DNA of 64,000 bases, from assembly GCF_000775995.1 (NCBI RefSeq), contig NZ_CP009227.1, positions 372,001-436,000 on the forward strand, written 5' to 3'. Positions 55,395 to 64,000 of the stretch are shown piece by piece (within the stretch, counting starts at the first letter, position 1; each line of letters starts with the position of its first letter). The notes beneath the pieces are model-generated. The model was given only the letters and a program-made list of their open reading frames with translations. It ran no database searches and had not been told where the DNA came from. The stretch comes from Treponema sp. OMZ 838. Its GTDB lineage: Bacteria; Spirochaetota; Spirochaetia; Treponematales; Treponemataceae. Position numbers and translations under genes: made by a program.

Positions 55395-56455
55395 CTATTC
55401 GTTATTTCCCGCAGATTCAGCTGCAGCATTGTTCGATACCGTTGCAACCGCTTCCCCTGCCGGCTTCCCCGACTGATAGAGCCAGCAACTGGTGCGGTGA
55501 CTAGGGGAAAGGCTATATGAAGCGGGATATTCCGTTTTGCACTGCGGCATCGCTTCGGTACAGCGCGGATAGAACGGACAGCACGGTGGCAAGTCGATAA
55601 CGTTCGGCGGCTGCCCGCTGATGGAGAATAACCGTCCCGTATTTTTTTGTCCATCCGCGGTACGGATTTAATTAATCCCCGTGTATAAGGATGTGCAGGA
55701 TTTGCAAATAATTCATCTACGCCACCCTGTTCTACAATGCGCCCTGCATACATAACACAAACATTGTCGCACATACCGGCGACTAAACCGAGCGAATGGG
55801 TAATCATAATAACCGCGGTACCAAGCCGTGCACTCAAATCGCCTATTAAGTCCAAAATCTGCGCCTGAATGGTAACGTCCAGTGCGCTAGTGGGCTCATC
55901 GGCAATCAGTACCTCAGGGTCGCAGCTTAATCCCATCGCAATCATAACGCGCTGCCGCATACCGCCCGAGAACTGGTGCGGATAGCAGTCTACTCGCTTT
56001 TCCGCCGCGGGGATACCGACTAGCTTGAGCATTTCAATTGCTCGATCACGCGCATCTTTTTTCGATAAGCCCTGATGCAGCCGGATTGTTTCTATCATCT
56101 GCGTCGAGATTCTTAAAAAGGGATTAAGGCTGGTCATCGGGTCTTGGAAGATCATCGAGATTTTATTTCCCCGAAGCTGTCTAATCTCATTTTTATCCAT
56201 CTTGAGCACATCTTTGCCGCCGAACCACACCTCGCCTCCGATGATTTTACCCGGAGGATTGGGAATAAGGTTCATAACCGCTAAATTGGTTACGCTCTTA
56301 CCCGAACCGGACTCACCGACAATCGCCAGCATTTCGCGTTTATGCAAATCGAAAGAAACGCCGTCAACAGCCTTGACGATACCTGCATCGGTCCAAAACC
56401 ATGCTTGTAAATTTTTAACCTGTAAGATTTTCTCGTCTGATTTTTGATTATTCAT
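55395..56455 (-). CDS. oppD: Oligopeptide ABC transporter ATPase OppD, with a single-base frameshift
   Basis: The first 270 residues are a normal OppD: Walker [38 protein letters not shown]. After VPRMDKK the frame changes at a run of seven T (55642-55648). The expected continuation ([20 protein letters not shown], then the cysteine region CPFYPRC) is intact in another frame and ends at 55395. One added base restores a 353-aa protein. As written, the frame runs on with unrelated residues to 55364, overlapping oppF. It is either a sequencing error or a real homopolymer slip. Confidence 0.9.
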
Positions 56456-56457
56456 CG

Positions 56458-57534
56458 TTACACCCTGTTTTTACTCTGAGGATCGAAGGCATCGCGGAGG
56501 CCGTCGCCGAGAAAGTTCATTGCAAATAAGAAAACCGTCATTGCGATTGCCGGAACCAACAACTGCCACGGATAGAGCGTCATTACGTTTACACCATCGG
56601 ATACAAGCGACCCCCATGAAGCCTGAGGTGCGGAAACACCGAGTCCTAAGAACGAAAGGAAACTCTCGTTCATAATAAAGCCCGGAATAGAAAGAGTTGA
56701 GTAAATGATGATAATACCGAGCGTATTCGGTAAAATGTGCCGGAAGATAATACGCGGCGTAGAAGCACCCATTGAACGGGCGGCTTCGACAAACTCGGCA
56801 TTCTTTAAACTGATAACCTGCCCGCGCACGACGCGTGCGATGGTCAGCCACGAAACAAGTGCAATCGCAACAAACAAGATAATAATGCTCTGTCCCAAGA
56901 TCGCCATCATAATGATAACAACGAGCATGTACGGCAAACCGTACATAATATCGACAAAGCGCATCAATACGTTATCGAGCCAGCCGCCGAAATAACCGCT
57001 GACCGCGCCGACCAGTACGCCGATAAATAACGAAGTAATCGTGCCGATCAAACCGATCATGATCGAAATGCGGCCGCCGTATACGACTCGGGCAAACACA
57101 TCTCGCCCGAGCGCATCGGTGCCCAAAAGATAGCGGCGGTTGTGTACCGGATTATTCGTTACCTCCCGCTCTAAAGCGGCGAGCTCTTCTTTTTGTTTTT
57201 CCGAAAGATCAGCCCTACCTTCTTTTTTTGCCGTACGCATCATATCCGCACGACGCATTTTGAGCATCAGATTACCTGCCGTACGAAAAGAGGGCGGCAG
57301 ATTCTGATGGATAATTGTCTGCTCGGAATAGGAGTAAATAGGCAGCAACGGGGCCAACAGCGAAATTGCAGCATAAAATGCTACAATAAAAAGACCGCCG
57401 ATTGCCATTTTATTTTTTTTAAGCCGCCTCCATGCATCATCCCATAAGGAGACCGGCTTCATCGACTGGTTGAATTCATTCACTTGCCCGTTATCTTCAG
57501 TACGGTTTTCGGTATCTATTTGCTTAGTATCCAT
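56458..57534 (-). CDS. oppC: Oligopeptide ABC transporter permease OppC
   Basis: 358 aa from MDTKQIDTE at 57534 (GAGG 6 bases upstream); the GTG at 57546 would overlap oppB. An N-terminal cytoplasmic tail, a first helix, a large periplasmic loop (about 65-125, rich in Lys/Arg/Glu), then five helices with the EAA coupling loop (EAARSMGASTPRIIFRHILP). It forms the channel with OppB. The stop lies 2 bp before oppD. Confidence 0.94.
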   Translation of the reverse strand: MDTKQIDTENRTEDNGQVNEFNQSMKPVSLWDDAWRRLKKNKMAIGGLFIVAFYAAISLLAPLLPIYSYSEQTIIHQNLPPSFRTAGNLMLKMRRADMMRTAKKEGRADLSEKQKEELAALEREVTNNPVHNRRYLLGTDALGRDVFARVVYGGRISIMIGLIGTITSLFIGVLVGAVSGYFGGWLDNVLMRFVDIMYGLPYMLVVIIMMAILGQSIIILFVAIALVSWLTIARVVRGQVISLKNAEFVEAARSMGASTPRIIFRHILPNTLGIIIIYSTLSIPGFIMNESFLSFLGLGVSAPQASWGSLVSDGVNVMTLYPWQLLVPAIAMTVFLFAMNFLGDGLRDAFDPQSKNRV

Positions 57535-57542
57535 CTTCAGCC

Positions 57543-58472
57543 TCACTTATATGAAATGCGGGGGTCGATAACCGCATAGAGAATATCAACAACAAAATTC
57601 ATCAAAATCAAAATAACGGAATACATAATCACCGTTCCCATGATCAGCGTATAGTCGCGGTTGAGAGCGGATTGAACAAAGAAGGTACCAAGCCCGGGAA
57701 CCAAGAATATTTTTTCGATAACAACAGAGCCGGTGATAATACCTGCAAAAGCAGGGCCGAGATAGCTGATAACCGGCAACAGAGCACCCTTTAACGCGTG
57801 TTTAAACAGCACAACCGGATATGAAAGTCCTTTTGCATACGCAGTACGGATATAATCCGAACGCAGTACTTCCAAAATACTGGCACGAGAAAGACGCGCA
57901 ATGTATGCAAAATACGGCAACGACAATGCAAGTGCCGGCATAATAATCGTTTTAAGCCCATGCCGTCCGGTAATCCAACCGGAGGTCGGCAGCCATTTTA
58001 ATTTTACTGCAAAAAGAAGCATTAACAGCGGGCCGACAACAAATAACGGTACCGAAATTCCGATAACGGCAATAGACATCGATGCGTAATCGGCAATCGA
58101 ATTTCGCTTTACCGCAGAAACAAGCCCTACAAGCAAACCAAAAAAGAGAGCAGCACAGAGGGAGGTGATACCGAGAATAAGCGAATTCGGCATGGTATTT
58201 CCGATTAAATCGTTGACGGTATAATCTTTATATCTGAAAGACGGACCGAGATCCCCTCGCAGCATATTACCCAGATACCGCGTATACTGCTTAAAAAGCG
58301 GCTCGTCCAAATGATACTCACGATTGATATTTGCAAGCACCTCAGGCGGTAAATTCCGTTCACTGGAAAAAGGTCCCCCGGGCGCTACCTTCATTATGAA
58401 AAAACTGAATGTTACAATTAAAAAAAGCGTCGGCACTAAACTAATTAACCGGCGTATAACAAATCGGATCAT
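57543..58472 (-). CDS. oppB: Oligopeptide ABC transporter permease OppB
   Basis: 309 aa with six membrane helices. N terminus RFVIRRLISLVPTLFLIVTF, then FRYKDYTVNDLI, and the coupling loop IRTAYAKGLSYPVVLFKHAL. Full length and typical. It begins 206 bp after oppA, across several hairpins, and is followed by oppC 8 bp later. Confidence 0.95.
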   Translation of the reverse strand: MIRFVIRRLISLVPTLFLIVTFSFFIMKVAPGGPFSSERNLPPEVLANINREYHLDEPLFKQYTRYLGNMLRGDLGPSFRYKDYTVNDLIGNTMPNSLILGITSLCAALFFGLLVGLVSAVKRNSIADYASMSIAVIGISVPLFVVGPLLMLLFAVKLKWLPTSGWITGRHGLKTIIMPALALSLPYFAYIARLSRASILEVLRSDYIRTAYAKGLSYPVVLFKHALKGALLPVISYLGPAFAGIITGSVVIEKIFLVPGLGTFFVQSALNRDYTLIMGTVIMYSVILILMNFVVDILYAVIDPRISYK

Positions 58473-58501
58473 GCTTCCCCCAATAGTGTTAACATCTTCC
58501 G

Positions 58502-58670
58502 GGCATCTCTAAAAACGGGAGTCTTTAGAGCTTTCCTTCTAAAAAAGAAGCTCCGCAGGCAGCAAACCCGCAGAGCTTGTATGCCTCCTTGTCCGTTTTA
58601 GGATTGTTCGGTGGCATATGCCTATTCGGCGGTTGTAAGATTTTGGAAAAACAGAAATGCTTTCCAAAAT
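58502..58670 (-). terminator. Hairpin cluster between oppA and oppB
   Basis: Three hairpins: ATCTCTAAAAAC / GTCTTTAGAG (58503-58530, the dispersed set), CTCCGCAGG / CCCGCAGAG (about 58552-58578), and ATTTTGGAAA (58640-58649) / TTTCCAAAAT (58661-58670) just after the oppA stop. They are well placed to stop part of the transcripts, so that the binding protein is made in excess of the channel, as in other opp operons. Confidence 0.6.
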
Positions 58671-58678
58671 TATCTTCT

Positions 58679-60280
58679 TTATTTTACTTTCTTCAGACCA
58701 ACGTAGGGGTGGATGTCCTGCGGATTGTTATACCAACCTTCCCACTTTGTCGTATCGATGATGTTCTGGCTGACATACGAATACATCGGCAGTAAAGCCT
58801 GATCTTGTTCCAACAGGATTGTTTCTGCATCATGCAGTACCTGGAAGCGCTCCGCGCCACCTTTCATTGTGGCAGCTTTGCGGATTAATGCATCATATTC
58901 GGCATTGCCATATTGTCCGTTATTATTGCTGCCGTCAGTTAAGAAAAGTTCCAAGAAAGTATTAGGATCCTGATAGTCACCTGTCCATCCTGCACGAGTT
59001 ATATCAAAATCATGCTGGTTACGCTTGTCGATATAGGTTTTCCATTCATAGTTTTGGATCTTAACCTCAACACCAAGATTTCGCTTCCATGATTCCTGAA
59101 CATATTCTGCAATCATTTTATGACCTTCCAGCGTATTGTAAATAACCGTCAATGAGGGGAAGCCTTTTCCATCGGGATATCCTGCTTCTGCAAGCAGTTT
59201 CTTTCCGAGTTCGGGATCATAGCCTGCGCCTTGCCCCGGTGTATAACCTGCCATCGGGGGAACCATCGAGCGGGTTGCTACCTGACCGGCTTTTGTTACC
59301 TTCTCTACCAACTCCTGCCGATCCAGCGCCAGTGTCAAAGCTTTACGTACACGGGCATCCTGGAGCGGACCGCGCTTTACGTTAAAGATGTAGTAATAGG
59401 TAGAAAGCTGCGGAGCAACCTGATAGTCGGGCAGCTGCTTTACTTCGTCGATACGGGGTACCGGAATACCGGTATTCCAGTCAAGCTCTCCTGCCTTATA
59501 CTTTTCGTAAGACGTATTGCTGTCTTCGATTGGCAAGAACGTTATACGAGAAAGATGCACATTCTCTTTATTCCAGTATTTGTCGTTCGGTACAACGGTA
59601 ATTTTTTCCTGCGGGACCCATGTTTCAAGCACAAAGGGACCGTTTCCCACAAAGTTGCCGGGCTTAATCCAGTCATTACCGAATTTTTCAATTGTGTGCA
59701 TCGGCATAGGATTAAAGGCATAATGTGCTAACATATCAATAACATAGGGTGCGGGGCCGGTCAGCTGTACTTCGAAGGTTTTATCATCGACAGCCTTAAT
59801 TGCAACAGCGGAAGCATCTGCCTTACCGGTATTATACTCCTCAGCTCCTTTTACAACCATGTTGATCATAAATACATACTGAGAGCCTGTTTCCGGTGCC
59901 AGCATACGCAGCCATGAATCGACAAATGTCTTTGCGGTGATCGGTGTTCCGTCGCTCCACTGTGCATTCCGTAAGTGGAAGGTATAGGTCATACCGTCTT
60001 CGCTGATATCCCATGATTCCGCAACGCCCGGTACTGCAGTACTGGTTTTCGGATCATAGCCTACCAAACCTTCAAACAATGCCATATTGATGCGGTGCTC
60101 GGGTACGCCCTGAATTTTTGCGGGATCCAAGCTCTGCGGCTCAGCGCCGTTACCGAGAATAAATTCGGCTGCAGCGTTATTGGCTGCTGATCCCTTTTCA
60201 CCGCTCTGCCCACCGCAGCTTGCCAAAATCAGCGCTGCGCCTACCAAAGCAGTTAATAAGCATATCATCTTGTGCTTCAT
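58679..60280 (-). CDS. oppA: Oligopeptide ABC transporter substrate-binding lipoprotein OppA
   Basis: 533 aa of the SBP_bac_5 family. The signal peptide ends in the lipobox LILASC, so it is a lipoprotein. AEFILGNGAEPQSLDPAKI and FVDSWLRMLAPETGSQY, WSDGTPITAKTF and the later QYGNAEYDALIRKA are typical. It captures peptides for OppBCDF. AAAAGGAG precedes the ATG. It is the first gene of the operon behind a good promoter. Confidence 0.95.
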   Translation of the reverse strand: MKHKMICLLTALVGAALILASCGGQSGEKGSAANNAAAEFILGNGAEPQSLDPAKIQGVPEHRINMALFEGLVGYDPKTSTAVPGVAESWDISEDGMTYTFHLRNAQWSDGTPITAKTFVDSWLRMLAPETGSQYVFMINMVVKGAEEYNTGKADASAVAIKAVDDKTFEVQLTGPAPYVIDMLAHYAFNPMPMHTIEKFGNDWIKPGNFVGNGPFVLETWVPQEKITVVPNDKYWNKENVHLSRITFLPIEDSNTSYEKYKAGELDWNTGIPVPRIDEVKQLPDYQVAPQLSTYYYIFNVKRGPLQDARVRKALTLALDRQELVEKVTKAGQVATRSMVPPMAGYTPGQGAGYDPELGKKLLAEAGYPDGKGFPSLTVIYNTLEGHKMIAEYVQESWKRNLGVEVKIQNYEWKTYIDKRNQHDFDITRAGWTGDYQDPNTFLELFLTDGSNNNGQYGNAEYDALIRKAATMKGGAERFQVLHDAETILLEQDQALLPMYSYVSQNIIDTTKWEGWYNNPQDIHPYVGLKKVK

Positions 60281-60322
60281 ACTCTACTTCTCCTTTTAAG
60301 TTATAGTGAGTGATATTATTTG

Positions 60323-60350
60323 ATTATACATAATCTTATCATTGTATCAA
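60323..60350 (-). promoter_or_regulatory. Promoter of the opp operon
   Basis: On the minus strand TTGATA (60345-60350), 16 bp, TATAAT (60323-60328). Transcription should begin near 60316, about 35 bases before the oppA ATG. Confidence 0.75.
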
Positions 60351-60453
60351 GTATATTTATACAATAAATCTGAAAAAACCGTATATTTTTGCATTTTTTT
60401 CAGAATTGCTCTATAGACTAGCATTATCAAGGAAGATTTTGTATACTACCGCG

Positions 60454-61359
60454 ATGGATGGGACAAATTCACTACGGAAAATACAAAAAGTATTTAAAAA
60501 GACCTTGTATTCCCCTAAAGTACCGTTAAGTACTATTCGGGAGGAATATGATTCCTTTTTTTATTCGCCGTATCTGCCGAACAATACGGATATAACGCGC
60601 GATACGATCGGTTCGGTGCCGGTAGAAATATTGAAACCCGAAGTTGCAGCGGCAAACCGTGTTATTCTTTATGCACATGGGGGATCCTTTGTAAATGGGT
60701 CGTGCAAGGCTTCACGCAATTTTTGCGCTTCGTTTGCTCATGAATGTGCGTGCAAATTATTTTTGCCGGAGTACCATCGCGCGCCGGAATATCCTTTTCC
60801 TGCCGGCTTGGAGGATATCTTTATTACCTATCGAGAAATACTGAAAAAATACGATTTTCCTCCGGAATCGGTCGTTATTGCAGGGGATGAGGCGGGAGCA
60901 AATTTGGCAGTCGCACTTGTTCACTATTTAAAACAGAAAAAGCTCCCCCAACCTGCTGCGCTCGTACTCATTTCGCCGTGGCTGGATGTTTCATGCTCAA
61001 ACGAAGAAATGCATACGTTACAAAAGTCCGATAAATTTTTGATGAAAGAATCATTTCAGGCAGTGGCCGGACGCTATACTGCAGCTGACAATTTTCAGAA
61101 CCCGCTGGTATCTCCGCTTTACGGTTCCTTTGCAGGTTTCCCTCCGATATTTATTCAGTGCGGCGGTAAGGAAATTCTCTTAGCAGATGCAAAGGCTCTC
61201 ACACAGAAGATTGAAGCGGCCGGCGGACAGGTGCAGTTAGATATATGGCCTGAGATGTGGCATTTCTTTCAGGCGATGGATGCACAGGCAAAAGAAGCTC
61301 ACTTAGCAGTAGAAAAAATGGGACAATGGGTGCAGTCTCTTTTTATTGAGGAAGAATGA
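60454..61359 (+). CDS. Alpha/beta-hydrolase fold protein lacking the serine nucleophile
   Basis: 301 aa from MDGTNSLRK at 60454. It resembles the hormone-sensitive-lipase group (esterase family IV): the oxyanion motif HGGSFVNGS and LPEYHRAPEYPFPAGLED are present. However, the nucleophile motif that should read GDSAGG reads GDEAGAN, with Glu at residue 146 (codon GAG at 60889-60891). The Asp (LLADAKAL) and His (WPEMWHFF) of the triad are kept. It is thus a pseudo-esterase or has other chemistry. Its stop overlaps the start of the U32 peptidase gene (ATGA). TATACT at 60442-60447 lies right before the ATG. Confidence 0.85.
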   Translation: MDGTNSLRKIQKVFKKTLYSPKVPLSTIREEYDSFFYSPYLPNNTDITRDTIGSVPVEILKPEVAAANRVILYAHGGSFVNGSCKASRNFCASFAHECACKLFLPEYHRAPEYPFPAGLEDIFITYREILKKYDFPPESVVIAGDEAGANLAVALVHYLKQKKLPQPAALVLISPWLDVSCSNEEMHTLQKSDKFLMKESFQAVAGRYTAADNFQNPLVSPLYGSFAGFPPIFIQCGGKEILLADAKALTQKIEAAGGQVQLDIWPEMWHFFQAMDAQAKEAHLAVEKMGQWVQSLFIEEE

Positions 61360-62612
61360 TCAACATGATGGAATTGGTAGCCCCTGCCGGCAATCTGGAA
61401 AAACTGCACTACGCGTGGGAATACGGAGCGGATGCCGCCTATATCGGCCTCAAAAATTTTTCCTTGCGGGTAAAAGCAGATAATTTTTTTACCGACGAAT
61501 ACAAAACTATCAGCGCACTGAAAGAGCACTATGCAAAACAGGGAAAACCCAAGAAGCTGCTCTGTGCACTGAATATTTCTTTTCATAATGAGGATATTAA
61601 GGCCTTTTTGGCAGAAGCCGATTATTTTAGGCTCTACCCTATCGACGCCTTTATTATTCAGGATATCGGAATGGTTTCCGTATTACGCAAACATTTTCCC
61701 GATACACCGATCCACCTCAGCACACAGGCAAACTGTATCAACTATGAAGCGGTGCGGGTATACCGCGACTTGGGATTTAAACGCGTGGTACTCGGTAGAG
61801 AGGCCTCGCTTGCCGATATTGCCGAAATAAAAGCGCACGTACCGGAGATGGAGCTTGAATGCTTTGTGCACGGTGCAATGTGCATTGCGTATTCGGGGCG
61901 ATGTCTTATCAGCGCATACCTTACCGGCCGCAGCGCGAATGCAGGAGCCTGCACCCACTCCTGCCGGTGGGACTATTCGCTTGCCGTTGAAGAAAAAGAG
62001 CGCCCGGGAGAATACTTTCCCGTAGAAGAGGGCGACGGCTATACGGCGCTGTTTTCGTCTAAAGACCTCTGCATGATAGACTACCTGACCGACTTGAAAA
62101 AGGCAGGGGCAGATGCGCTTAAAATAGAAGGAAGAATGAAAAGCCTCTATTATACAGCGCTCGTTACCCGCGCCTACCGGAAACGGATCGACGCCTTATT
62201 CGGCAAAATCTCCCCGGCCGAAGCTGAGCCCTTTGTGAAAGAGCTGTACAATACGGCGCACCGTGCGTTCGGTACCGGCTTTTATTTTTCAAAGGATGAT
62301 GCCAATAAAACAACCCGCGGGGAATCCAAGTCGCCGTATAGCATGGCCGGTACCATCGGGAAAGAACTCGGCGGCAACCGCTACGAATTCATATCGATGA
62401 ATAAGATTACCGCAGATATGCCGCTTGAATATATCGGCCCCGACATCTGCGCAATCGAAGACTGCAATTACACCCTGCTCGACCCCGAAACCGGCGCTAC
62501 CCGCGACTGGGTATGCCACGGACATCCCTGCATTATCGAAACGAACGTACCGCTGCGCAGCGGTTTTATTGTGCGTACGAAAAACCGTGAAAATTCGGAA
62601 ACGACCGCATAG
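61356..62612 (+). CDS. U32 family peptidase (YegQ/PrtC-like)
   Basis: 418 aa. N terminus MELVAPAGNLEKLHYAWEYG and GADAAYIGLKNFSLR, the central EDI...FIIQDIGM, ECFVHGAMCIAYSGRC and the cysteine region GACTHSCRW are the signatures of the family. Members once described as collagenases are now known to act in tRNA wobble-uridine hydroxylation (TrhP) or rRNA C hydroxylation (RlhA). The size suits the TrhP side. Overlap with the hydrolase stop suggests translational coupling. Confidence 0.9.
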   Translation: MINMMELVAPAGNLEKLHYAWEYGADAAYIGLKNFSLRVKADNFFTDEYKTISALKEHYAKQGKPKKLLCALNISFHNEDIKAFLAEADYFRLYPIDAFIIQDIGMVSVLRKHFPDTPIHLSTQANCINYEAVRVYRDLGFKRVVLGREASLADIAEIKAHVPEMELECFVHGAMCIAYSGRCLISAYLTGRSANAGACTHSCRWDYSLAVEEKERPGEYFPVEEGDGYTALFSSKDLCMIDYLTDLKKAGADALKIEGRMKSLYYTALVTRAYRKRIDALFGKISPAEAEPFVKELYNTAHRAFGTGFYFSKDDANKTTRGESKSPYSMAGTIGKELGGNRYEFISMNKITADMPLEYIGPDICAIEDCNYTLLDPETGATRDWVCHGHPCIIETNVPLRSGFIVRTKNRENSETTA

Positions 62613-62680
62613 GCCTTATAGATTATGTTTTTTATACAGCGTAAATCAAAGTACTATATCGAACGATCTGTTAGAAACGG

Positions 62681-62709
62681 TTGACATTTTAATTACAGTT
62701 GATTATGAT
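62681..62709 (+). promoter_or_regulatory. Promoter of a candidate small RNA
   Basis: TTGACA (62681-62686), 17 bp, TATGAT (62704-62709). The expected start is about 62716. The only thing downstream before a strong terminator is about 65 bases of sequence. Confidence 0.7.
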
Positions 62710-62715
62710 AGATTC

Positions 62716-62819
62716 ACATTATACAGCTATGAATCAGCTATGTGTGTAGTAGATGGTATTCCTCCCAAAAATAAGTGTTAGAGCGGTCTTATAAGTCCCC
62801 ATAAGGCCGCTCTTTTTTT
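62716..62819 (+). ncRNA. Candidate intergenic small RNA of about 100 nt
   Basis: A transcript unit defined by a near-consensus promoter (62681-62709) and a strong terminator (62781-62819) within the 343-bp gap between the U32 peptidase and ZinT-like genes. It has a direct repeat CAGCTATG twice near the 5' end and a single-stranded C/U segment ATTCCTCCC that could pair with Shine-Dalgarno sequences. A 13-codon ORF (MCVVDGIPPKNKC) lies inside but has no ribosome binding site, so a regulatory RNA is more likely than a peptide gene. No known RNA family is recognised. Confidence 0.5.
62781..62819 (+). terminator. Rho-independent terminator of the candidate small RNA
   Basis: GAGCGGTCTTAT (62781-62792) pairs with ATAAGGCCGCTC (62801-62812) through 12 positions with one T-G, loop AAGTCCCC, followed by seven T. 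Very strong. It is too far (169 bp) from the U32 gene stop to be its only likely purpose. Confidence 0.9.
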
Positions 62820-62956
62820 ATTCGGCGGTATTTGTGTCTTCCTGCCGATTTAATACCATGGCGCTCTGCATCGGGATTATGGATTATACAATCTGTCAGC
62901 AGTAGTTGACATTTTTTACGATTTTTGTAAGTATAGGCAAACATTAGGAGGTTTAG

Positions 62957-64000
62957 ATGTTATCTAAAAAACATATCGTATACGGAGCGGCGGTATTGCT
63001 GCTTGCCGTATTTTTTACCGGATGTAAATCGACATCCGCAGCTGCAAAGCTCGAAGCGGGAAATGAACTTTCTGCGTGGAAGGGCGAATGGCAATCCTTT
63101 AGTGCGATTTCCGGCGCGACTCAGCTGAACGACGCATATAGAACGCAAGCGGAAAAGATGCCGTACTATACCGAAGACGGATTAAAGGCAGCAGTTTCCA
63201 ATATGTTTGCAACACCGATTGCAAAAGTCAAGTTTGACGGTTCTAATACCGTATTGTTTACCGTAATGGACAAAGACGGTAATGAAAAACAAATTCCGTG
63301 CGAATACCGTTATACCGGAATGAAACCCATGCAAGGGTTTGAAGGCCATTCATGGTATGCATTTGAAGCGATCAAACCGGTACAAGGCTTAGCGGAAGCG
63401 CAATATTTTATTATCGTACCTCCGCATCGAGATTCCGAAGACAGCTTATTGCACTGGCACGCACGGTTCGGCAGCAGAGACATTAAGTCACTGGTAGAAA
63501 GCGATCCGCTCTGGTGGCCGACCTACGCCGATACGGCAGTCTCGAACGAAAACCTGTTAAAAGAAATGACCGATACGATTAAGGAAGTTGCGGAGATGTT
63601 GCCGAAAGCTCCTCTTATGCCGTATACGGGTAAATGGATCAACACTGCACTGATCTATGACGATCCGCGTCCCGCCGTTCAGGCAGCGTACGCAAAGCTC
63701 ATTAAAGAATTTTCCGGAAAGAAAGACGGCAGCGACTTTACCAAAGAAGAAATCATTAAGATGGCAAAGAAAAGCTACGGTACTGCTTCCGATTTTACAC
63801 ACCTTGAATTCGTTACCGGAAACGATAAAAACGAAATGGTTGTATGGAAAGGTATGACCGAACTTTCGAGAGTTGCTTACAGCCGTGACGGCGCTAATAA
63901 ACTGCGCGCTACGGCAAATGCATTTGTTGCATCCGACCGGCAAAAAGCGGGAAAATTCGCCTTTTTATCGATGACGACACCGCACGGCAGTCCCGCGCAC
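62957..64000 (+). CDS. ZinT-like metal-binding lipoprotein with two tandem domains (partial, runs off the window)
   Basis: 348 codons are visible with no stop. The signal peptide ends in the lipobox FFTGC (Cys23). Residues about 37-180 are a ZinT/YodA domain: WKGEWQSF, AEKMPYYTEDGLKAA, and the zinc ligands H157 (PPHRDSEDS) with H166 and H168 (LLHWHARFG). From about 222 (MPYTGKWINT) a second, more divergent ZinT-like domain begins and reaches the window edge. ZinT proteins bind periplasmic zinc and help uptake. AGGAGG lies 6 bases before the ATG. TTGACA at 62906 may be its -35 box. Confidence 0.85.
   Translation, partial: MLSKKHIVYGAAVLLLAVFFTGCKSTSAAAKLEAGNELSAWKGEWQSFSAISGATQLNDAYRTQAEKMPYYTEDGLKAAVSNMFATPIAKVKFDGSNTVLFTVMDKDGNEKQIPCEYRYTGMKPMQGFEGHSWYAFEAIKPVQGLAEAQYFIIVPPHRDSEDSLLHWHARFGSRDIKSLVESDPLWWPTYADTAVSNENLLKEMTDTIKEVAEMLPKAPLMPYTGKWINTALIYDDPRPAVQAAYAKLIKEFSGKKDGSDFTKEEIIKMAKKSYGTASDFTHLEFVTGNDKNEMVVWKGMTELSRVAYSRDGANKLRATANAFVASDRQKAGKFAFLSMTTPHGSPAH

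Noticed and set aside
62425-62781. A 118-codon ORF overlapping the end of the U32 gene and the small RNA
   Set aside because: Its first half is the shadow of the U32 gene in another frame and no start codon lies in the intergenic half before the small RNA promoter, except the 13-codon ORF discussed.

Overview
The window reads as chromosome of a host-associated spirochaete of the genus Treponema (probably an oral phylotype; species not assigned). The signs are moderate GC, an rpmG-tRNA-secE-nusG-rplKAJL-rpoBC-rpsLG block in the order known from T. pallidum, a eukaryote-like hexokinase, an asparagine at the RpoB position typical of naturally rifampicin-resistant treponemes, a Trep_Strep-type ECF transporter component, and many signal-peptide or lipoprotein genes with no wide relatives. 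Almost all DNA is coding or tRNA. The exceptions are several 150-650 bp intergenic islands made almost entirely of hairpins.

Layout. 1-13.9 kb: uvrC, a radical-SAM gene with a TauE/SafE-type permease, a coiled-coil gene and a convergent small exported protein with a damaged start, thiI, hexokinase, asnA, a family-2 glycosyltransferase and a large lipoprotein. 14-24 kb: an Rpn-type PD-(D/E)XK nuclease, yebC, ligA, two tandem solute-binding lipoproteins, an MFS permease and a class II aldolase. 23.1-35.7 kb (minus strand): the ribosomal protein / RNA polymerase supercluster with tRNA-Thr and tRNA-Trp, started by a clear sigma-70 promoter at 35662-35690. 35.7-43.5 kb: a secreted protein, argR with ARG-box-like sites, queA, an RluA-type pseudouridine synthase, nrnA whose stop codon lies in the end of an insertion sequence, and rpmB. 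43.5-49.2 kb: DUF1007 protein, NicO exporter, AraC regulator, then an ECF-type ABC importer (S, T and fused ATPases). This looks like a metal or metal-complex homeostasis cluster. 49.2-53.9 kb: an orphan BrnA-like antitoxin, an ECF sigma / anti-sigma operon with a FliL-like protein, tRNA-Leu and sppA. 54.4-60.3 kb: a complete oppABCDF peptide importer in which oppD carries a one-base frameshift. 60.4-64 kb: an alpha/beta-hydrolase relative lacking its serine nucleophile, a U32 peptidase, a candidate small RNA with its own promoter and terminator, and a ZinT-like lipoprotein running off the window.

The most unusual content is non-coding. Intergenic islands are built from modules in which hairpin bases, linkers or apical loops are conserved while the stem arms differ in sequence yet stay complementary. 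At least three designs can be told apart: a triple hairpin with a GCGAGTT / AACATCGC base, hairpins with an RTCCRT apex, and a nested inverted repeat bounded by GGTAAACGCATCAG / CTGATGCGTTTACC. Compensatory change across copies suggests selection on structure, or replication of palindromes by a mobile mechanism. Some hairpins share a 15-mer with the ends of the insertion sequence.
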